From contig NZ_CP108454.1 in the NCBI RefSeq assembly GCF_036240795.1, positions 7,872,001 to 7,936,000 on the forward strand: a stretch of 64,000 bases of DNA. Direction: 5' to 3'. The notes under the pieces were generated by a model, which was not told the DNA's origin, did not search any database, and worked only from the letters and a program-made list of their open reading frames with translations. Below are positions 53,644 to 63,279 of the stretch, piece by piece (positions within the stretch are counted from its first letter, which is position 1; every line of letters starts with the position of its first letter). The stretch comes from Streptomyces sp. NBC_01268 (lineage in GTDB: Bacteria > Actinomycetota > Actinomycetes > Streptomycetales > Streptomycetaceae). A program made the translations under genes and the position numbers.

Positions 53644-54144
53644 ATGGCGAACACCTGGCTGCCGCCCGCCGAGTACATCGCGACGCTGCCGCGAGCGACC
53701 GCGTACGCATGCCTCTACTTCACCGACACCCAGGGCCGTCCGTTCCAGCTGCGCGCCACCTACGAGACCGGGCTGTGGCAGTGGCCCGGCGGGAACATGG
53801 ACCCGGGGGAGACGCCCTGGGAGACCGCGGTACGGGAGTGCCGCGAGGAGACCGGTCTGGTCTACGAGGGGGAACCGCGGCTCCTCGGGACGCACTTCAC
53901 CTGTGACCGCGGCGAGCACTGGCCGGCCAACCACATCGGCTTCATCTTCGACGGCGGCGAGCTGACCGACGCCCAGATCGCCGCGGTCGTCCTCGACCCC
54001 GAGGAGCACAGCGCGTACCGGCTGCGGACGCTCGCGGAGTGGGAGCGGGAGATGCACCCGCAAAACTTCCGGCGGCTCGCCGAGATCGACCGGGCCCGTC
54101 GGACGGGCACGACGGTGTACGTGGAGACGACCGAGGACCTCTGA
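53644..54144 (+). CDS. Nudix hydrolase
   Basis: The 166-residue protein has an intact Nudix box from Gly50 to Leu72 (GNMDPGETPWETAV then RECREETGL), with the metal-binding REUxEE. It would hydrolyse a nucleoside diphosphate derivative. No substrate-defining motif is apparent. Confidence 0.9.
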   Translation: MANTWLPPAEYIATLPRATAYACLYFTDTQGRPFQLRATYETGLWQWPGGNMDPGETPWETAVRECREETGLVYEGEPRLLGTHFTCDRGEHWPANHIGFIFDGGELTDAQIAAVVLDPEEHSAYRLRTLAEWEREMHPQNFRRLAEIDRARRTGTTVYVETTEDL

Positions 54145-54170
54145 CCGGCCGGACCACGAGGACGAGGACG

Positions 54171-54204
54171 GGGGCGGGGCCGACTCTGTGGACGGTCCCG
54201 CCCC
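54171..54204. terminator. Hairpin between Nudix and AMIN-like genes
   Basis: GGGGCGGGGCC pairs with GGTCCCGCCCC (one G-U pair, 12-base loop) between the convergent genes. Confidence 0.75.
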
Positions 54205-54224
54205 GGGACGGACGGTAGGGGGGC

Positions 54225-54749
54225 TCACCTCGGGCAACCGGCCGGGTGGTGGGCGATGTCGAGCACGAAGCGCTCGGGCGAGTGCAGGGTGAAGGACTTG
54301 AACACGGGCTTGCTGTCGAAGGCCGCTCCGATGGTCACCACGCCCTCGAAGTCGCCGGTCAGGGCGACGCCCTTGAGGGCGGGCAGGTGGATCCGCGTGA
54401 GCCGGGGCCCCTGGTAGACGGACCGTCCGGACTGATCGTGGGCGGCGGCGGGCGAGAGCTTGATCTCCAGGAAGAACCTCCCCGCGAGCGGGACCCGGTG
54501 CCCGGAGCCGTCGTAGCGCAGCACCTTCACCGGTCGGACGCTCACCGGGGGCAGGGCGCCCCGGACGTCGACGACCAGCCGGTCGAAGGTGGAATGGGTG
54601 CCCCAGCGGACGTCGACGACCTGGGCCGTGGCCGGAGGGCGCGTCGTACGGGGCGGGGCGGCCCCGGCGTCGGCCGGGATCGTGGCGCCGATCCCGGCGG
54701 AGAACACGATGCCCGCGGCCGCGGCCGCGAGACTCTGACGGTGAAGCAT
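54225..54749 (-). CDS. Secreted AMIN-like domain protein
   Basis: The 174-residue protein has a signal peptide (LAAAAAGIVFSAGIGATIPADAGAA) and an AMIN-like beta domain: VVDVRWGTHSTFDRLVVDVRGALPPVSV at the start and FKSFTLHSPERFVLDIAHHP at the end. Such domains bind peptidoglycan or act at the cell surface; here it stands alone. Confidence 0.78.
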   Translation of the reverse strand: MLHRQSLAAAAAGIVFSAGIGATIPADAGAAPPRTTRPPATAQVVDVRWGTHSTFDRLVVDVRGALPPVSVRPVKVLRYDGSGHRVPLAGRFFLEIKLSPAAAHDQSGRSVYQGPRLTRIHLPALKGVALTGDFEGVVTIGAAFDSKPVFKSFTLHSPERFVLDIAHHPAGCPR

Positions 54750-54919
54750 GGCGTCCCCCGGATCTCTTCTGCGATGGGGACAGTGGTGTCACTGGGAAAG
54801 ACATTCGCCCCAGCCGTATGGTTCCGTCCTATTTGCGAATTTCCGGACTTGATGCAGTATGCGCGAGAGAAACTGCTCGGCAGCCGTAACCTCGGCGCCG
54901 CTCGGCAGTTGACCAGGCC

Positions 54920-55156
54920 ATGAAGAAGCGCAGCATGCTCGCCATCGCCTCCCTCGCCGCCGGTGTCGTCACCGCCCTCGTCTCCCCGGCCCCGCACGCC
55001 GACGCCGCGGCGCCCGGCCCTGGCGACGCCGTCACCGGCCTCCTCCAGGACGACCAGGTCCTGCAGGACGACCAGGGCGTCGGCTCGCTCCTCGACGACA
55101 CCGTCCAGGGCGCCGACGGCGCCGTCCAGGCTCCGGAGGCCGGCGGCCTCATCTGA
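54920..55156 (+). CDS. Small secreted Asp/Gln-rich peptide
   Basis: The 78-residue product has a clear signal peptide (MKKRSMLAIASLAAGVVTAL, cleaved near HADAAAP). The mature part (about 46 residues) is acidic with repeats LLQDDQVLQDDQ and SLLDDTVQGADGAVQ. I do not recognise the family; it resembles small secreted Streptomyces peptides of unknown function. It is divergent from the AMIN-like gene across 170 bp that may hold both promoters. Confidence 0.75.
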   Translation: MKKRSMLAIASLAAGVVTALVSPAPHADAAAPGPGDAVTGLLQDDQVLQDDQGVGSLLDDTVQGADGAVQAPEAGGLI

Positions 55157-55230
55157 CGACGGGCGGTCCCACCACCCGGCCGGGGGTGGCCCGTGCGCGA
55201 GGAGTGCCGGAGGAATGACAGGATGTCCTC

Positions 55231-55728
55231 ATGAGCGAGAACGTTTACTTCGACATCACCATCAACGACGAGCCGGCCGGCCGGATCGTCTTCAAGCTGT
55301 TCGACGACGTCGTCCCGAAGACGGCGCGCAACTTCCGTGAGCTGGCCACCGGCGAGCACGGTTTCGGCTACGCGGGCTCCCCGTTCCACCGCGTCATCCC
55401 CTCCTTCATGCTCCAGGGCGGTGACTTCACCAACGGCAACGGCACCGGCGGCAAGAGCATCTACGGCGAGAAGTTCGCGGACGAGAACTTCACCCTCAAG
55501 CACGACCGCCCGTTCCTGCTGTCGATGGCGAACGCCGGCCGCAACACCAACGGCTCGCAGTTCTTCATCACCACCATCGTGACCGACTGGCTCGACGGCA
55601 AGCACGTCGTCTTCGGCGAGGTCGTCGAGGGCTCGGACCTCGTCAAGAAGATCGAGGGCCTCGGCTCCCAGTCCGGCGCCACCAAGGCCAAGATCAAGGT
55701 CGCCGAGTCCGGCATCGTCAAGGCCTGA
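55231..55728 (+). CDS. Cyclophilin-type peptidyl-prolyl isomerase
   Basis: The 165-residue protein is a complete cyclophilin A-like domain. [23 protein letters not shown] has the catalytic Arg and the Phe/Met/Gln of the active site, and [18 protein letters not shown] and [11 protein letters not shown] complete it. There is no signal peptide, so it is cytoplasmic. Confidence 0.95.
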   Translation: MSENVYFDITINDEPAGRIVFKLFDDVVPKTARNFRELATGEHGFGYAGSPFHRVIPSFMLQGGDFTNGNGTGGKSIYGEKFADENFTLKHDRPFLLSMANAGRNTNGSQFFITTIVTDWLDGKHVVFGEVVEGSDLVKKIEGLGSQSGATKAKIKVAESGIVKA

Positions 55729-55766
55729 CCCGACCGCACCGGCCCAGGCCGAGCAGTCCACCGACC

Positions 55767-55793
55767 CGCCCCCGTGCCCCAGGCCCGGGGGCG
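55767..55793 (+). terminator. Hairpin after cyclophilin gene
   Basis: CGCCCCCG and CGGGGGCG form a perfect 8-bp stem with an 11-base loop, 38 bases past the stop. Confidence 0.7.
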
Positions 55794-55925
55794 GTCGAGC
55801 GTGACACAGGCGCGCCGGCGCCCATCGGGATGCGCCGCGCCGCCACGGCCGGTAGGTTCGGAAACCAGCACGGTCCGCGGCCCACGCCGCGTCGACCCCA
55901 CGCCGTACCGGGAGGTGAGCCCCAC

Positions 55926-55976
55926 ATGCACGAGCAGTACCCCGCACGGGCCCTCCCCGCCGCCGCGTCACGCTGA
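55926..55976 (+). CDS. Possible 16-codon upstream ORF
   Basis: ATG 55926 follows GGGAGGTGAG and encodes MHEQYPARALPAAASR then a stop, 49 bases before the epoxide-hydrolase start. The strong ribosome site is its main support; it may be a leader or chance. No other coding signal is seen in the 297-bp gap 55729-56025. Confidence 0.35.
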   Translation: MHEQYPARALPAAASR

Positions 55977-56025
55977 CCCGCGCCGGGAGCGCCCGCACCG
56001 TCGAGCACTCCCCAGCGAAGGAACC

Positions 56026-57177
56026 ATGAACGCCACCCCCTTCCGGATCTCCGTGTCCGAGGATGTCCTGCGCGATCTGCGCGCCCGACTCACCCGTACG
56101 CTCTACACCGAGCCGTCCGACTCCACCTACTGGGCCGCGGGCACCGACCCCGGCTGGCTGCGCGAGCTCGTCGCCCACTGGGCCGACGGCTTCGACTGGG
56201 CCAAGGCCGAGGCACAGCTGAACGCCTTCCCGCACTTCCGCGCCGACATCGCCGGCCGCGCCGTGCACTTCGTCCACCTGCGCGCCCGGCGAGGTGCCGC
56301 CCCCGAAGGGCCCGCGCCGCTGCCGCTCGTCCTCACCCACGGCTGGCCGAGCAGCTTCGTGGAGATGCTGCCGCTCGCCGAACGGCTCGCCGACCCGGCC
56401 GCGCACGGCGGAGACCCGGCCGACGCCGTCGACGTCGTCGTCCCGTCGCTGCCCGGATTCCTCTACTCGGACCTTCCCGACGGCCCGTTCACCCGCCGGG
56501 GCGCCGCCGAGACCTGGCACACCCTGATGACCCAGGTGCTCGGCTACGAGCGCTACGGAGCCTTCGGCGGCGACATCGGGGGCGGTGTCACCCAGTGGCT
56601 CGGCGCGCTGCACCCGGAGGCGGTCGCGGGCGTGCACATCACCTCCGCCGTCGTCTCGGCGGACTTCGCCGCCCAGCCGCCGACCGCCCGGGAGCGCACC
56701 TACCTGGACGCCCTCGCCGCCTACGAGGAGGGGGACCAGGGCTACAGCGAGATCATGTGCACCCGGCCCGACACCCTCGCGGCCGCCCTGCGCGACTCGC
56801 CGGCGGGGCTGCTGGCCTGGATCGCCGACAAGTACCGCGACTGGAGCGACTGCGGCGGCGACCTGGAGAAGCGCTGGGACCGCGAGAGCCTGTTGACCGT
56901 CGCCACCCTCTACTGGGCGACGGGCACGATCGGCTCCTCCTTCCGGCAGTACTACGACTACCACCACAACCGGACCGTGCCGCCCGTCCGGGTCCCGGCG
57001 GCCGTCACCCTCAGCCACGAACCCGCCTACGCCGACTACCCCCGCAGCCTCGCCGAGCGGGTCTTCCGTGACCTGAGGCACTGGAGCACCCCGGGCCGCG
57101 GCGGCCACTTCATGGCCTACGAGGAACCCGACCAGGTCGCCGGAGAACTGCGCGCCTTCTTCCGGCCGCTCAGCTGA
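56026..57177 (+). CDS. Epoxide hydrolase (EHN domain)
   Basis: The 383-residue protein has the N-terminal EHN domain (FRISVSEDVLRDLRARLTRT, YWAAGTDPGWLRELVAHWAD). The alpha/beta-hydrolase core has oxyanion motif LTHGWPSSF, nucleophile Asp183 in FGGDIGGGVTQW and catalytic His in GGHFMAYEEPD. An Asp nucleophile fits a true epoxide hydrolase. Its end overlaps the convergent hydrolase gene by eight bases. Confidence 0.9.
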   Translation: MNATPFRISVSEDVLRDLRARLTRTLYTEPSDSTYWAAGTDPGWLRELVAHWADGFDWAKAEAQLNAFPHFRADIAGRAVHFVHLRARRGAAPEGPAPLPLVLTHGWPSSFVEMLPLAERLADPAAHGGDPADAVDVVVPSLPGFLYSDLPDGPFTRRGAAETWHTLMTQVLGYERYGAFGGDIGGGVTQWLGALHPEAVAGVHITSAVVSADFAAQPPTARERTYLDALAAYEEGDQGYSEIMCTRPDTLAAALRDSPAGLLAWIADKYRDWSDCGGDLEKRWDRESLLTVATLYWATGTIGSSFRQYYDYHHNRTVPPVRVPAAVTLSHEPAYADYPRSLAERVFRDLRHWSTPGRGGHFMAYEEPDQVAGELRAFFRPLS

Positions 57178-57925
57178 GGGCGCGGGCCAGGGCGCGGGCG
57201 AAGCCGTCCGGATTGTCGATCATCATGTTGTGACCGGCCGCCGGGACCTCGATCACCGGTACGCCCAGGCCCGCGACCTTCTCGGCGTCGGCGTCCGGCA
57301 GGCTGAGCGAGCCGACCAGGAAGGCCTTCGGGCGCTGGAGCGCCGCGAGCAGCTCGCCGGGCGCCGCGACCGAACTCTCCACCAGGGCCACCGCGCTGCG
57401 GTGCACGGCGAGCGGATCGGCGAGCCGGAGACGTGCCGCGTAGTCCGCCCGGTCCTGGGCCGCCACCATCGCGGCGAAGCCCTCGCGGACGAAGGACTCC
57501 TCGTCCTGCGCCGCGACGGGGGTGGAGAACGCGCCCCCGCCCGGATACAGGTTGGGCTCGGCCACCACGAGACGGTCCACCAGATCCGGGCGGGAGGCGG
57601 CCAGATGGACGGCGACGGCGCCGCCCATCGAGTGCCCGACGAGCTCGACGCCGGTCAGTCCCTCGTGGTCGAGGATCCGGGCGACGGCCGCCGCCTGCGA
57701 CTCCATGCGGTAGTCGAAGGTGTGCGGCCGGTCGCTCAGCCCGTACCCCAGCAGGTCCACCAGGAGTGAGCGGCGGCCGGCGAGCGCCGGATGGGTGGCG
57801 ATGTGCGCGAAGTCGGAGCCGCCCGTGCACCCGAGACCGTGAACGAACACCCGCGCGGGCCCCTCGCCGGGCAGATCGAGCCAGCGCACGTGCCCCTGCG
57901 CCTCCGTCAGAAACAGCTCCCGCAT
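57170..57925 (-). CDS. Alpha/beta-fold hydrolase
   Basis: The 251-residue protein has the oxyanion region RVFVHGLGCTGGSD, nucleophile Ser99 in ELVGHSMGGAVAVH and terminal His in PAAGHNMMIDNP. It is of the general lipase/esterase type; the substrate is unknown. Confidence 0.87.
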   Translation of the reverse strand: MRELFLTEAQGHVRWLDLPGEGPARVFVHGLGCTGGSDFAHIATHPALAGRRSLLVDLLGYGLSDRPHTFDYRMESQAAAVARILDHEGLTGVELVGHSMGGAVAVHLAASRPDLVDRLVVAEPNLYPGGGAFSTPVAAQDEESFVREGFAAMVAAQDRADYAARLRLADPLAVHRSAVALVESSVAAPGELLAALQRPKAFLVGSLSLPDADAEKVAGLGVPVIEVPAAGHNMMIDNPDGFARALARALS

Positions 57926-58112
57926 GGCCCCTCGCTCCTCGTCACGCCTCGTCGGCCCGGCTCCCCACCGGTGCCGATCACCCTACGAGGCGGCACTGAC
58001 AACGACCCGGAACGACGTCTCGCGCCAGCGATCCGGGGCGACGCCCCCCGGGTAGCGGCCTCGGACAGCGGCCTCGGACAGCCCCCTCGGACGCCCGTCG
58101 CACGGCAGCGAC

Positions 58113-58949
58113 TCACGCGAAGGCGAAGGCGTTGCGCTCCGCCCAGGCCGAGAAGGGGCGTCCGGGGCGCCCGAGCACCCGCTCCACGTCCGGGCTCACC
58201 CGCCGCTCGTCGGCGCGCGGCTCGCCCATGACGTCCAGCATCCCGTCCACGGCCGCCTCCGGCAGGAACCGCACCAGCTCCGCCCGCGCCTCGGCCCGGG
58301 ACTGCGCCACGAACCGCACCGGCGCGCCCACGGCGCCCGCCAGCGCCGCCTGTTCGCGCGGGGTGACGGCGGCAGGGCCCGTCAGCACGTACGTACGCCC
58401 GTGGTGGACGTCCTCGCGCAGGGCCGCCGCCGCCACGTCGGCGATGTCCGCCGGGTCGACGACCGGCATGGCCACGTCGGCGAAGGGCGCGGCGACGCTC
58501 CGAGCGGTCCGCACGGACTCGGCCCACAGGAAGGCGTTGGAGGCGAAGCCGGAGGGGCGCAGCACGGTCCATTCCAGACCGGAGGCGCGCACCGCCGCCT
58601 CGAACTCCCTCAGCGGGCCGTGCGACGCCGACTCCGGCCGGGTGCCGAGGAGCTGTGAGGACTGCAGGACGAGCCTGCGCACCCCCGCGGCCACCGCCGC
58701 GTCCACGATCTCGCGCGGACGCAGCTCCTCGCCGACGCCGCCGACCAGCAGGTACACCGCGTCGGCGCCGTCGAACACCGCCTTCAGCCGCTCCGGGCGG
58801 CCCAGGTCCGCCACCTGGTGGCGCACCCCGGCGGGCAGTGCGGCCTCCGGGGCGCGGCGGCTCACCGCCGTGACGTCCTCGCCGGCCGCGGCCAGCGCCT
58901 CCACCAGCGCGCGGCCGACGTTCCCGGTGGCTCCGGTGACAACGATCAT
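58113..58949 (-). CDS. NmrA-like NAD(P)-binding protein
   Basis: The 278-residue atypical short-chain reductase begins VVTGATGNVGRALVEALAA, the Rossmann motif, with TAVSRRAPEA after strand 2. It lacks the YxxxK catalytic pair, as in NmrA-family redox sensors. A quinone reductase or redox-sensor role is possible. Confidence 0.85.
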   Translation of the reverse strand: MIVVTGATGNVGRALVEALAAAGEDVTAVSRRAPEAALPAGVRHQVADLGRPERLKAVFDGADAVYLLVGGVGEELRPREIVDAAVAAGVRRLVLQSSQLLGTRPESASHGPLREFEAAVRASGLEWTVLRPSGFASNAFLWAESVRTARSVAAPFADVAMPVVDPADIADVAAAALREDVHHGRTYVLTGPAAVTPREQAALAGAVGAPVRFVAQSRAEARAELVRFLPEAAVDGMLDVMGEPRADERRVSPDVERVLGRPGRPFSAWAERNAFAFA

Positions 58950-59071
58950 GATCGATTCCTTCCGAGGAGAGACGAAGAGACGACCGGGTGGAACGGGAGC
59001 GCCCCGCCGCGGTCATGACACTCATCCTGGAAGGTGAACAGGCCATCCTCTGGCCAGTTATGGGAGCGGGT

Positions 59072-59320
59072 TCAGCTCTCCTCGCCGAAGCGGCGTTCGA
59101 ACTTCGCGATCCGGCCCTCGCTGTCCACGGTCCGCGCCTTGCCCGTGTAGAAGGGGTGGCTCTCCGAGGAGATCTCGACGTCCACCACCGGGTAGGTGTT
59201 GCCGTCGTCCCACTCGATGGTCTGGTCGCTGCTCGCCGTGGAACGGGTCAGGAAGGCGAACCCGGCGGAGCGGTCCCGGAAGACCACGGGCCCGTACTCC
59301 GGCTGCTTGTCCTGCTGCAC
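59072..59320 (-). CDS. rpmE2: 50S ribosomal protein L31 type B
   Basis: The 82-residue protein from GTG 59320 (GAGGAGG upstream) reads [30 protein letters not shown], with [29 protein letters not shown], the type B L31 sequence. It lacks the zinc-binding cysteines of type A, so it can replace that protein when zinc is short. I saw no AT-rich Zur palindrome in the short upstream gap. Confidence 0.93.
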   Translation of the reverse strand: MQQDKQPEYGPVVFRDRSAGFAFLTRSTASSDQTIEWDDGNTYPVVDVEISSESHPFYTGKARTVDSEGRIAKFERRFGEES

Positions 59321-59438
59321 TTGTCCTCCTCGGACGGCCTGACACGGTTCCCCCGGTGGTCCCAGCCTCTCCGGGCCCGGCCCCGGCGACCAGCGCCGCA
59401 CGCCCGACCGGGTGACGGCCGCCGCCCCCGGGACGCGG

Positions 59439-61955
59439 TCAGGAGTGGTGCTCGTGCGGCCGCCAGCGGGCCGCCAGGAGCAGGGCGATGTCGTCCGGGC
59501 GGTCGGCGGACTGGCGGGCCTCGCGGATCAGGCGGTCGGCGGTGTCCGGGAGCGCGGCGGTGCCCGTGGCGGCGAAGGTACGCCGCAGGCGCTCGATGCC
59601 CTCGTCGATGTCGGTGCCCGGGCGTTCCACCAGACCGTCCGTGAAGAGCGCCAGGACCTCGCCGGGGTCGAGGTGCAGCCGCGTCACCGGATAGGTAGCG
59701 GTGCTGTCCACCCCCAGCACCACACCGCCCGCGAGCTCCACCACCTCCGTGGTGCCGTCGGCCCGCCGGACGAGCGGCTGCGGGTGCCCCGCCCGGGCCG
59801 CCTGCACCGCACCCGTCTCCGCGTCGAGCACCACGTAGCAGCAGCTCGCGAACTGGCCGGGGTCCAGGTCGATCAGGAGCCGGTTGGTGCCCCGCACCAC
59901 GTCCTGCGGCCGGTGCCCGCCCAGGGCGAACGCCCGTACCGCGCTGCGCAGCTGGCCCATCGTGGCGGCGGCGGCCACCCCGTGGCCCTGCACGTCGCCG
60001 ATGACCAGCGCCAGTTGCCCCTGGCGGCCCGTCTCGATCACGTCGTACCAGTCGCCGCCCACCTCCATGCCCTCGGTGCCCGGCAGATAGCGCCCCACCG
60101 TGTCCACGCCCTCGTGCACCGGCAGCCGGTGGGGGAGCAACGCGTCCTGGAGACCGCGGGCGAGCGCCGACTCGGAGTCGTAACGCTGGGCCCGTTCCAG
60201 GGCCTGGGCGATCAGCCCGGCGAGCGCCGTGAGCACCGTCCGCTCCTCGGCGGTGAAGCCCCGGGGCCGGTCGAAGCCGAGGATGCACGATCCCACCGGC
60301 CGCCCCGAGGCGATCAGCGGCAGGAACGCCCGCGCACCCGAGTGCGCGTCCAGCGGCAGCCCCGGATAGGCCGCGCCCAGCTGCTCCATCGACTCGAAGA
60401 ACAGCGGGCGGCCCGTCGTCAGCGTCTCCACCCCCGGCATCCGCGCGTCCAGCCGCACCCCGTCGAAGGGCTCCAGGAACCCCGTCGGGAAGCCCGTCTC
60501 CCAGGCCAGGTAGAGATGCCGCTCGCTCAGCAGGTAGATCGCGAGCTGCCGGCCGCCGAAGGCCGGCAGGAGCTCCTCGGTGACCACCGCCGACACCTGC
60601 CGGGCCGTCACCGCCTCCGACAGCGCGATGGCGAGCGCCACCGGACGGTAGAGCGCCGCGGCCCTCCCCTCCGGGGAGAGCCCGTCGGCGTCGTCGACCT
60701 CGGCGCCCGCCGGCCGGTGCGCCGGATCGCTCTCCGGGACCAGCACCATCGTCACCCCGTCGTGCCCCGGGTACAGCGACACCGACAGCCACTCGCCACG
60801 CCCCGGGTGGGCCAGGAAGTGCGTCGGCCGGTCCGAGAGCAGCGCCCCGCGCAACTGCTCCTCGTGGTACGGATGCGCGAACCAGGGCAGCGCGTCCCAC
60901 AGCGGACGCCCGGCCAGGGCACGGCGCGGCATGCCGAGCAGCGACTCCGTCCGGTCGTTCAGATAGGTGATCCGGCCGAGCCGGTCGATCGCCAGGATCG
61001 CGCGGGGCAACCGGTCGGTCGCGTCCGAGCCGACGAGCCCGGTCCCGAGGTCGACCAGCGAGCCGGTCAGGACCTTGCCTCCGCTGCCGCCCGGCACCGT
61101 GCGCGCGGTCACCTCCAGCAGGTGCAGTCCGCCGTCGGGCCCCTTCAGGCGGATCCGGCGCGCCGCGGGACCGCCCGAGCCCGCCGCCTGCCGGGCCAGC
61201 GCCCACAGCGCGTAGGAGTCCTCCGGCATGAGCCGGGAGGTCAGCGCGTCGACGGTCCAGGGGAACGGGGTCGTCTCCCCGAGGATCGCCCGCAGACCCG
61301 CGTCGGCCGTGACCGTCCCCGTGTCCAGGTTCCAGTCGAAGTAGCCGATCCGTACCGGGGGCGACGTCCGGGTCGGCAACTGGACGCCGACCGGCTCGCC
61401 GGGCCACTCCACCGTCGTCCCGGCCGCTTCGAGGGCCGCGAGCTCCGCCCCGAGCAGCCGAGCCTCCTGGAGCATCCGGCCCCGGTCCCGCGCGGCCACC
61501 GGCACCCCCGGCGTCGGGGCCCGCAGCACCACCAGCACCCCGTACCGCTCCCTGCCGCCGACGACCGGCGCGTACAGGGAGGCGAAGGGGAACGGCAGGC
61601 TCGCCACCAGTTGCGGGAAGAGCCGCATGGCCTCCTCCACGTCCCCCAGGTGCACCGGCTGCCCGGACCGGTGGGCCTCCGCCACCGGGAACGGCCGGTT
61701 GATGTGCATCCGCCACCACGGGCGGAACAGCGGCCCCGGTAGCCCCGCCAGCATCGCGAGCCGCAGCAGCCCCGGCGTACCGGACCGCAGATAGACCCCG
61801 CCCGCGTACCCGCCGACCGCCTCCACCGCCCGCAGCGCCGACTCCGTGAGGACCAGCGCCAAGGCGTCCGGCACCCGCCCGTCGACGCCGGCGCCCCGGG
61901 ACGGGGGGCCGGCCTCGGCCGACGGGGCGGGACCGGCCGCGCCGTACGACGTCAC
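59439..61955 (-). CDS. Multi-sensor GAF/PAS-PP2C phosphatase
   Basis: From GTG 61955 the protein has about 838 residues. A GAF-like domain (about 25-180; [23 protein letters not shown]) is followed by two PAS regions (one at [16 protein letters not shown], one at [23 protein letters not shown]). A second GAF ([22 protein letters not shown]) leads to a SpoIIE/PP2C domain ([44 protein letters not shown]). A weak start site leaves the N-terminus uncertain. It is a large cytoplasmic signal integrator typical of Streptomyces. Confidence 0.88.
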   Translation of the reverse strand: MTSYGAAGPAPSAEAGPPSRGAGVDGRVPDALALVLTESALRAVEAVGGYAGGVYLRSGTPGLLRLAMLAGLPGPLFRPWWRMHINRPFPVAEAHRSGQPVHLGDVEEAMRLFPQLVASLPFPFASLYAPVVGGRERYGVLVVLRAPTPGVPVAARDRGRMLQEARLLGAELAALEAAGTTVEWPGEPVGVQLPTRTSPPVRIGYFDWNLDTGTVTADAGLRAILGETTPFPWTVDALTSRLMPEDSYALWALARQAAGSGGPAARRIRLKGPDGGLHLLEVTARTVPGGSGGKVLTGSLVDLGTGLVGSDATDRLPRAILAIDRLGRITYLNDRTESLLGMPRRALAGRPLWDALPWFAHPYHEEQLRGALLSDRPTHFLAHPGRGEWLSVSLYPGHDGVTMVLVPESDPAHRPAGAEVDDADGLSPEGRAAALYRPVALAIALSEAVTARQVSAVVTEELLPAFGGRQLAIYLLSERHLYLAWETGFPTGFLEPFDGVRLDARMPGVETLTTGRPLFFESMEQLGAAYPGLPLDAHSGARAFLPLIASGRPVGSCILGFDRPRGFTAEERTVLTALAGLIAQALERAQRYDSESALARGLQDALLPHRLPVHEGVDTVGRYLPGTEGMEVGGDWYDVIETGRQGQLALVIGDVQGHGVAAAATMGQLRSAVRAFALGGHRPQDVVRGTNRLLIDLDPGQFASCCYVVLDAETGAVQAARAGHPQPLVRRADGTTEVVELAGGVVLGVDSTATYPVTRLHLDPGEVLALFTDGLVERPGTDIDEGIERLRRTFAATGTAALPDTADRLIREARQSADRPDDIALLLAARWRPHEHHS

Positions 61956-62116
61956 ACAGCCAGGATGCTCCGGCCCGCGGGGCCCACGCATCCGGAGGTG
62001 CGAACGTGTGAACCGCACGCCGGACCCATTGACCCGCTTCCCCGGGTCTCGCCAGACTCGGTCCTCGGCTGCCGCGGCGGGCGCGCAGCCCCACCACCTC
62101 GCGACCAGGGGGCCTG

Positions 62117-62881
62117 ATGACCGGCCGGGTTCTTCCGTACGACGTACAGGGCAGCGGTCCGCACCGCGCGCTCGTGCTGCACAACTGGTTCGGCGACCGC
62201 ACCAGCTTCGCCCCGCTGCGGGCCGAGCTCGACGACGGCGGCGGGACCTACGCCTTCCTCGACTGCCGCGGTTACGGGGAGGCGATCGACGCCGACGGTG
62301 CGTACACCATGGAGGAGGTCGCCGCGGACGCCCTGGCCGTCGCCGACGACCTCGGCTGGGACTCGTTCTCGGTCATCGGCCACTCCATGGGCGGCAAGGC
62401 GGCCCAGCTGATGCTGCTCGACGCGCCGCACAGGGTGCGCTCGATCGTCGGGATCTCCCCGGTCTCCGCGGCCGGATTCCCGCTCGACCCGGAGACATGG
62501 GAGCTCTTCTCCGGGGCCGCGGAGAACCACGACAACCGCCGGGCCATCATCGACAACACCACCGGCGGCCGGTACGGCGACGACTGGCTCGGCGGCCTCG
62601 TCGACCGCTCCGTGCGGCGCTCCTCGGCGACCGCCTTCCGCGCCTATCTGGACTCCTGGTCCCGCACCGACTTCCACGAGCGCGTCCGCGACAACCCGGC
62701 CCCCGTCCTCCTCGTGGTCGGCGCCCACGACCCGGCGCTGGGCAAGGAGGCGATGGAGGCCACCTGGCTGCGCTGGTACCCCAACGCCCGCCTCGAAGTG
62801 CTGCCCGACGCCGGTCACTACGCCCCCGAGGAGACCCCGAAGGCCCTCGCCGACGCCATCGAGGCCTTCCTGGCGGCCTGA
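62117..62881 (+). CDS. Alpha/beta-fold hydrolase
   Basis: The 254-residue protein has LVLHNWFGDRTSFAPL (oxyanion), nucleophile Ser90 in FSVIGHSMGGKAAQ and His in LPDAGHYAPEETP, with Asp in VVGAHDPALG. It is divergent from the large phosphatase gene. Confidence 0.88.
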   Translation: MTGRVLPYDVQGSGPHRALVLHNWFGDRTSFAPLRAELDDGGGTYAFLDCRGYGEAIDADGAYTMEEVAADALAVADDLGWDSFSVIGHSMGGKAAQLMLLDAPHRVRSIVGISPVSAAGFPLDPETWELFSGAAENHDNRRAIIDNTTGGRYGDDWLGGLVDRSVRRSSATAFRAYLDSWSRTDFHERVRDNPAPVLLVVGAHDPALGKEAMEATWLRWYPNARLEVLPDAGHYAPEETPKALADAIEAFLAA

Positions 62882-62915
62882 CAGGGAGCGGACCGCCGCC
62901 CGCCGGGGGACGATG

Positions 62916-62943
62916 GGGTCATCCGGCGGACGACGGATGACCC
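62916..62943 (+). terminator. Hairpin after alpha/beta hydrolase gene
   Basis: GGGTCATCCG and CGGATGACCC form a perfect 10-bp stem with an 8-base loop, 35 bases past the stop. Confidence 0.75.
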
Positions 62944-62964
62944 GCACGCGGCTCGGAGGCGGAC

Positions 62965-63279
62965 GTGACCTCGATGTTCCTGACGGCGGCGGTCGCGGCG
63001 GCCGCCCTGGTCTGCGCCCTGGCCGTGCGGGAGCTGCGCGCCCCTGGCACCGCCCGGCGCACGCTCTCCTTCGTCCGGGACCGGCGCGCGCTGGCCGCGG
63101 GGCTCGTGGCGGCGGTGCTGCTTGCCGTACCCGGCTGGCGGGCCGCCGGCCCCGGTGCCCTGGCCTGGGCCGTGCTCGTGGGCGTGCTGGTGGCGGCTCT
63201 CTCCGGGAACGGGAAGGGCCCCGCCCTCCGCGCCGGTGCGCGGGGGACGGGGCCCGAAGGCTCCCAGGATCAGGAGTAG
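62965..63279 (+). CDS. Small membrane protein
   Basis: The 104-residue protein starts at GTG 62965 behind GGAGG. It has one N-terminal helix (MFLTAAVAAAALVCALAV) and two more near residues 45-80 (AAGLVAAVLLAVPGWRAAGPGALAWAVLVGVLVAAL), then a polar tail. No family recognised. Its end overlaps the convergent gene by ten bases. Confidence 0.65.
   Translation: MTSMFLTAAVAAAALVCALAVRELRAPGTARRTLSFVRDRRALAAGLVAAVLLAVPGWRAAGPGALAWAVLVGVLVAALSGNGKGPALRAGARGTGPEGSQDQE

Noticed and set aside
59321..59438. Zur box upstream of L31 type B
   Set aside because: No AT-rich 7-1-7 or 9-1-9 palindrome of the Zur type is visible; zinc control cannot be claimed.
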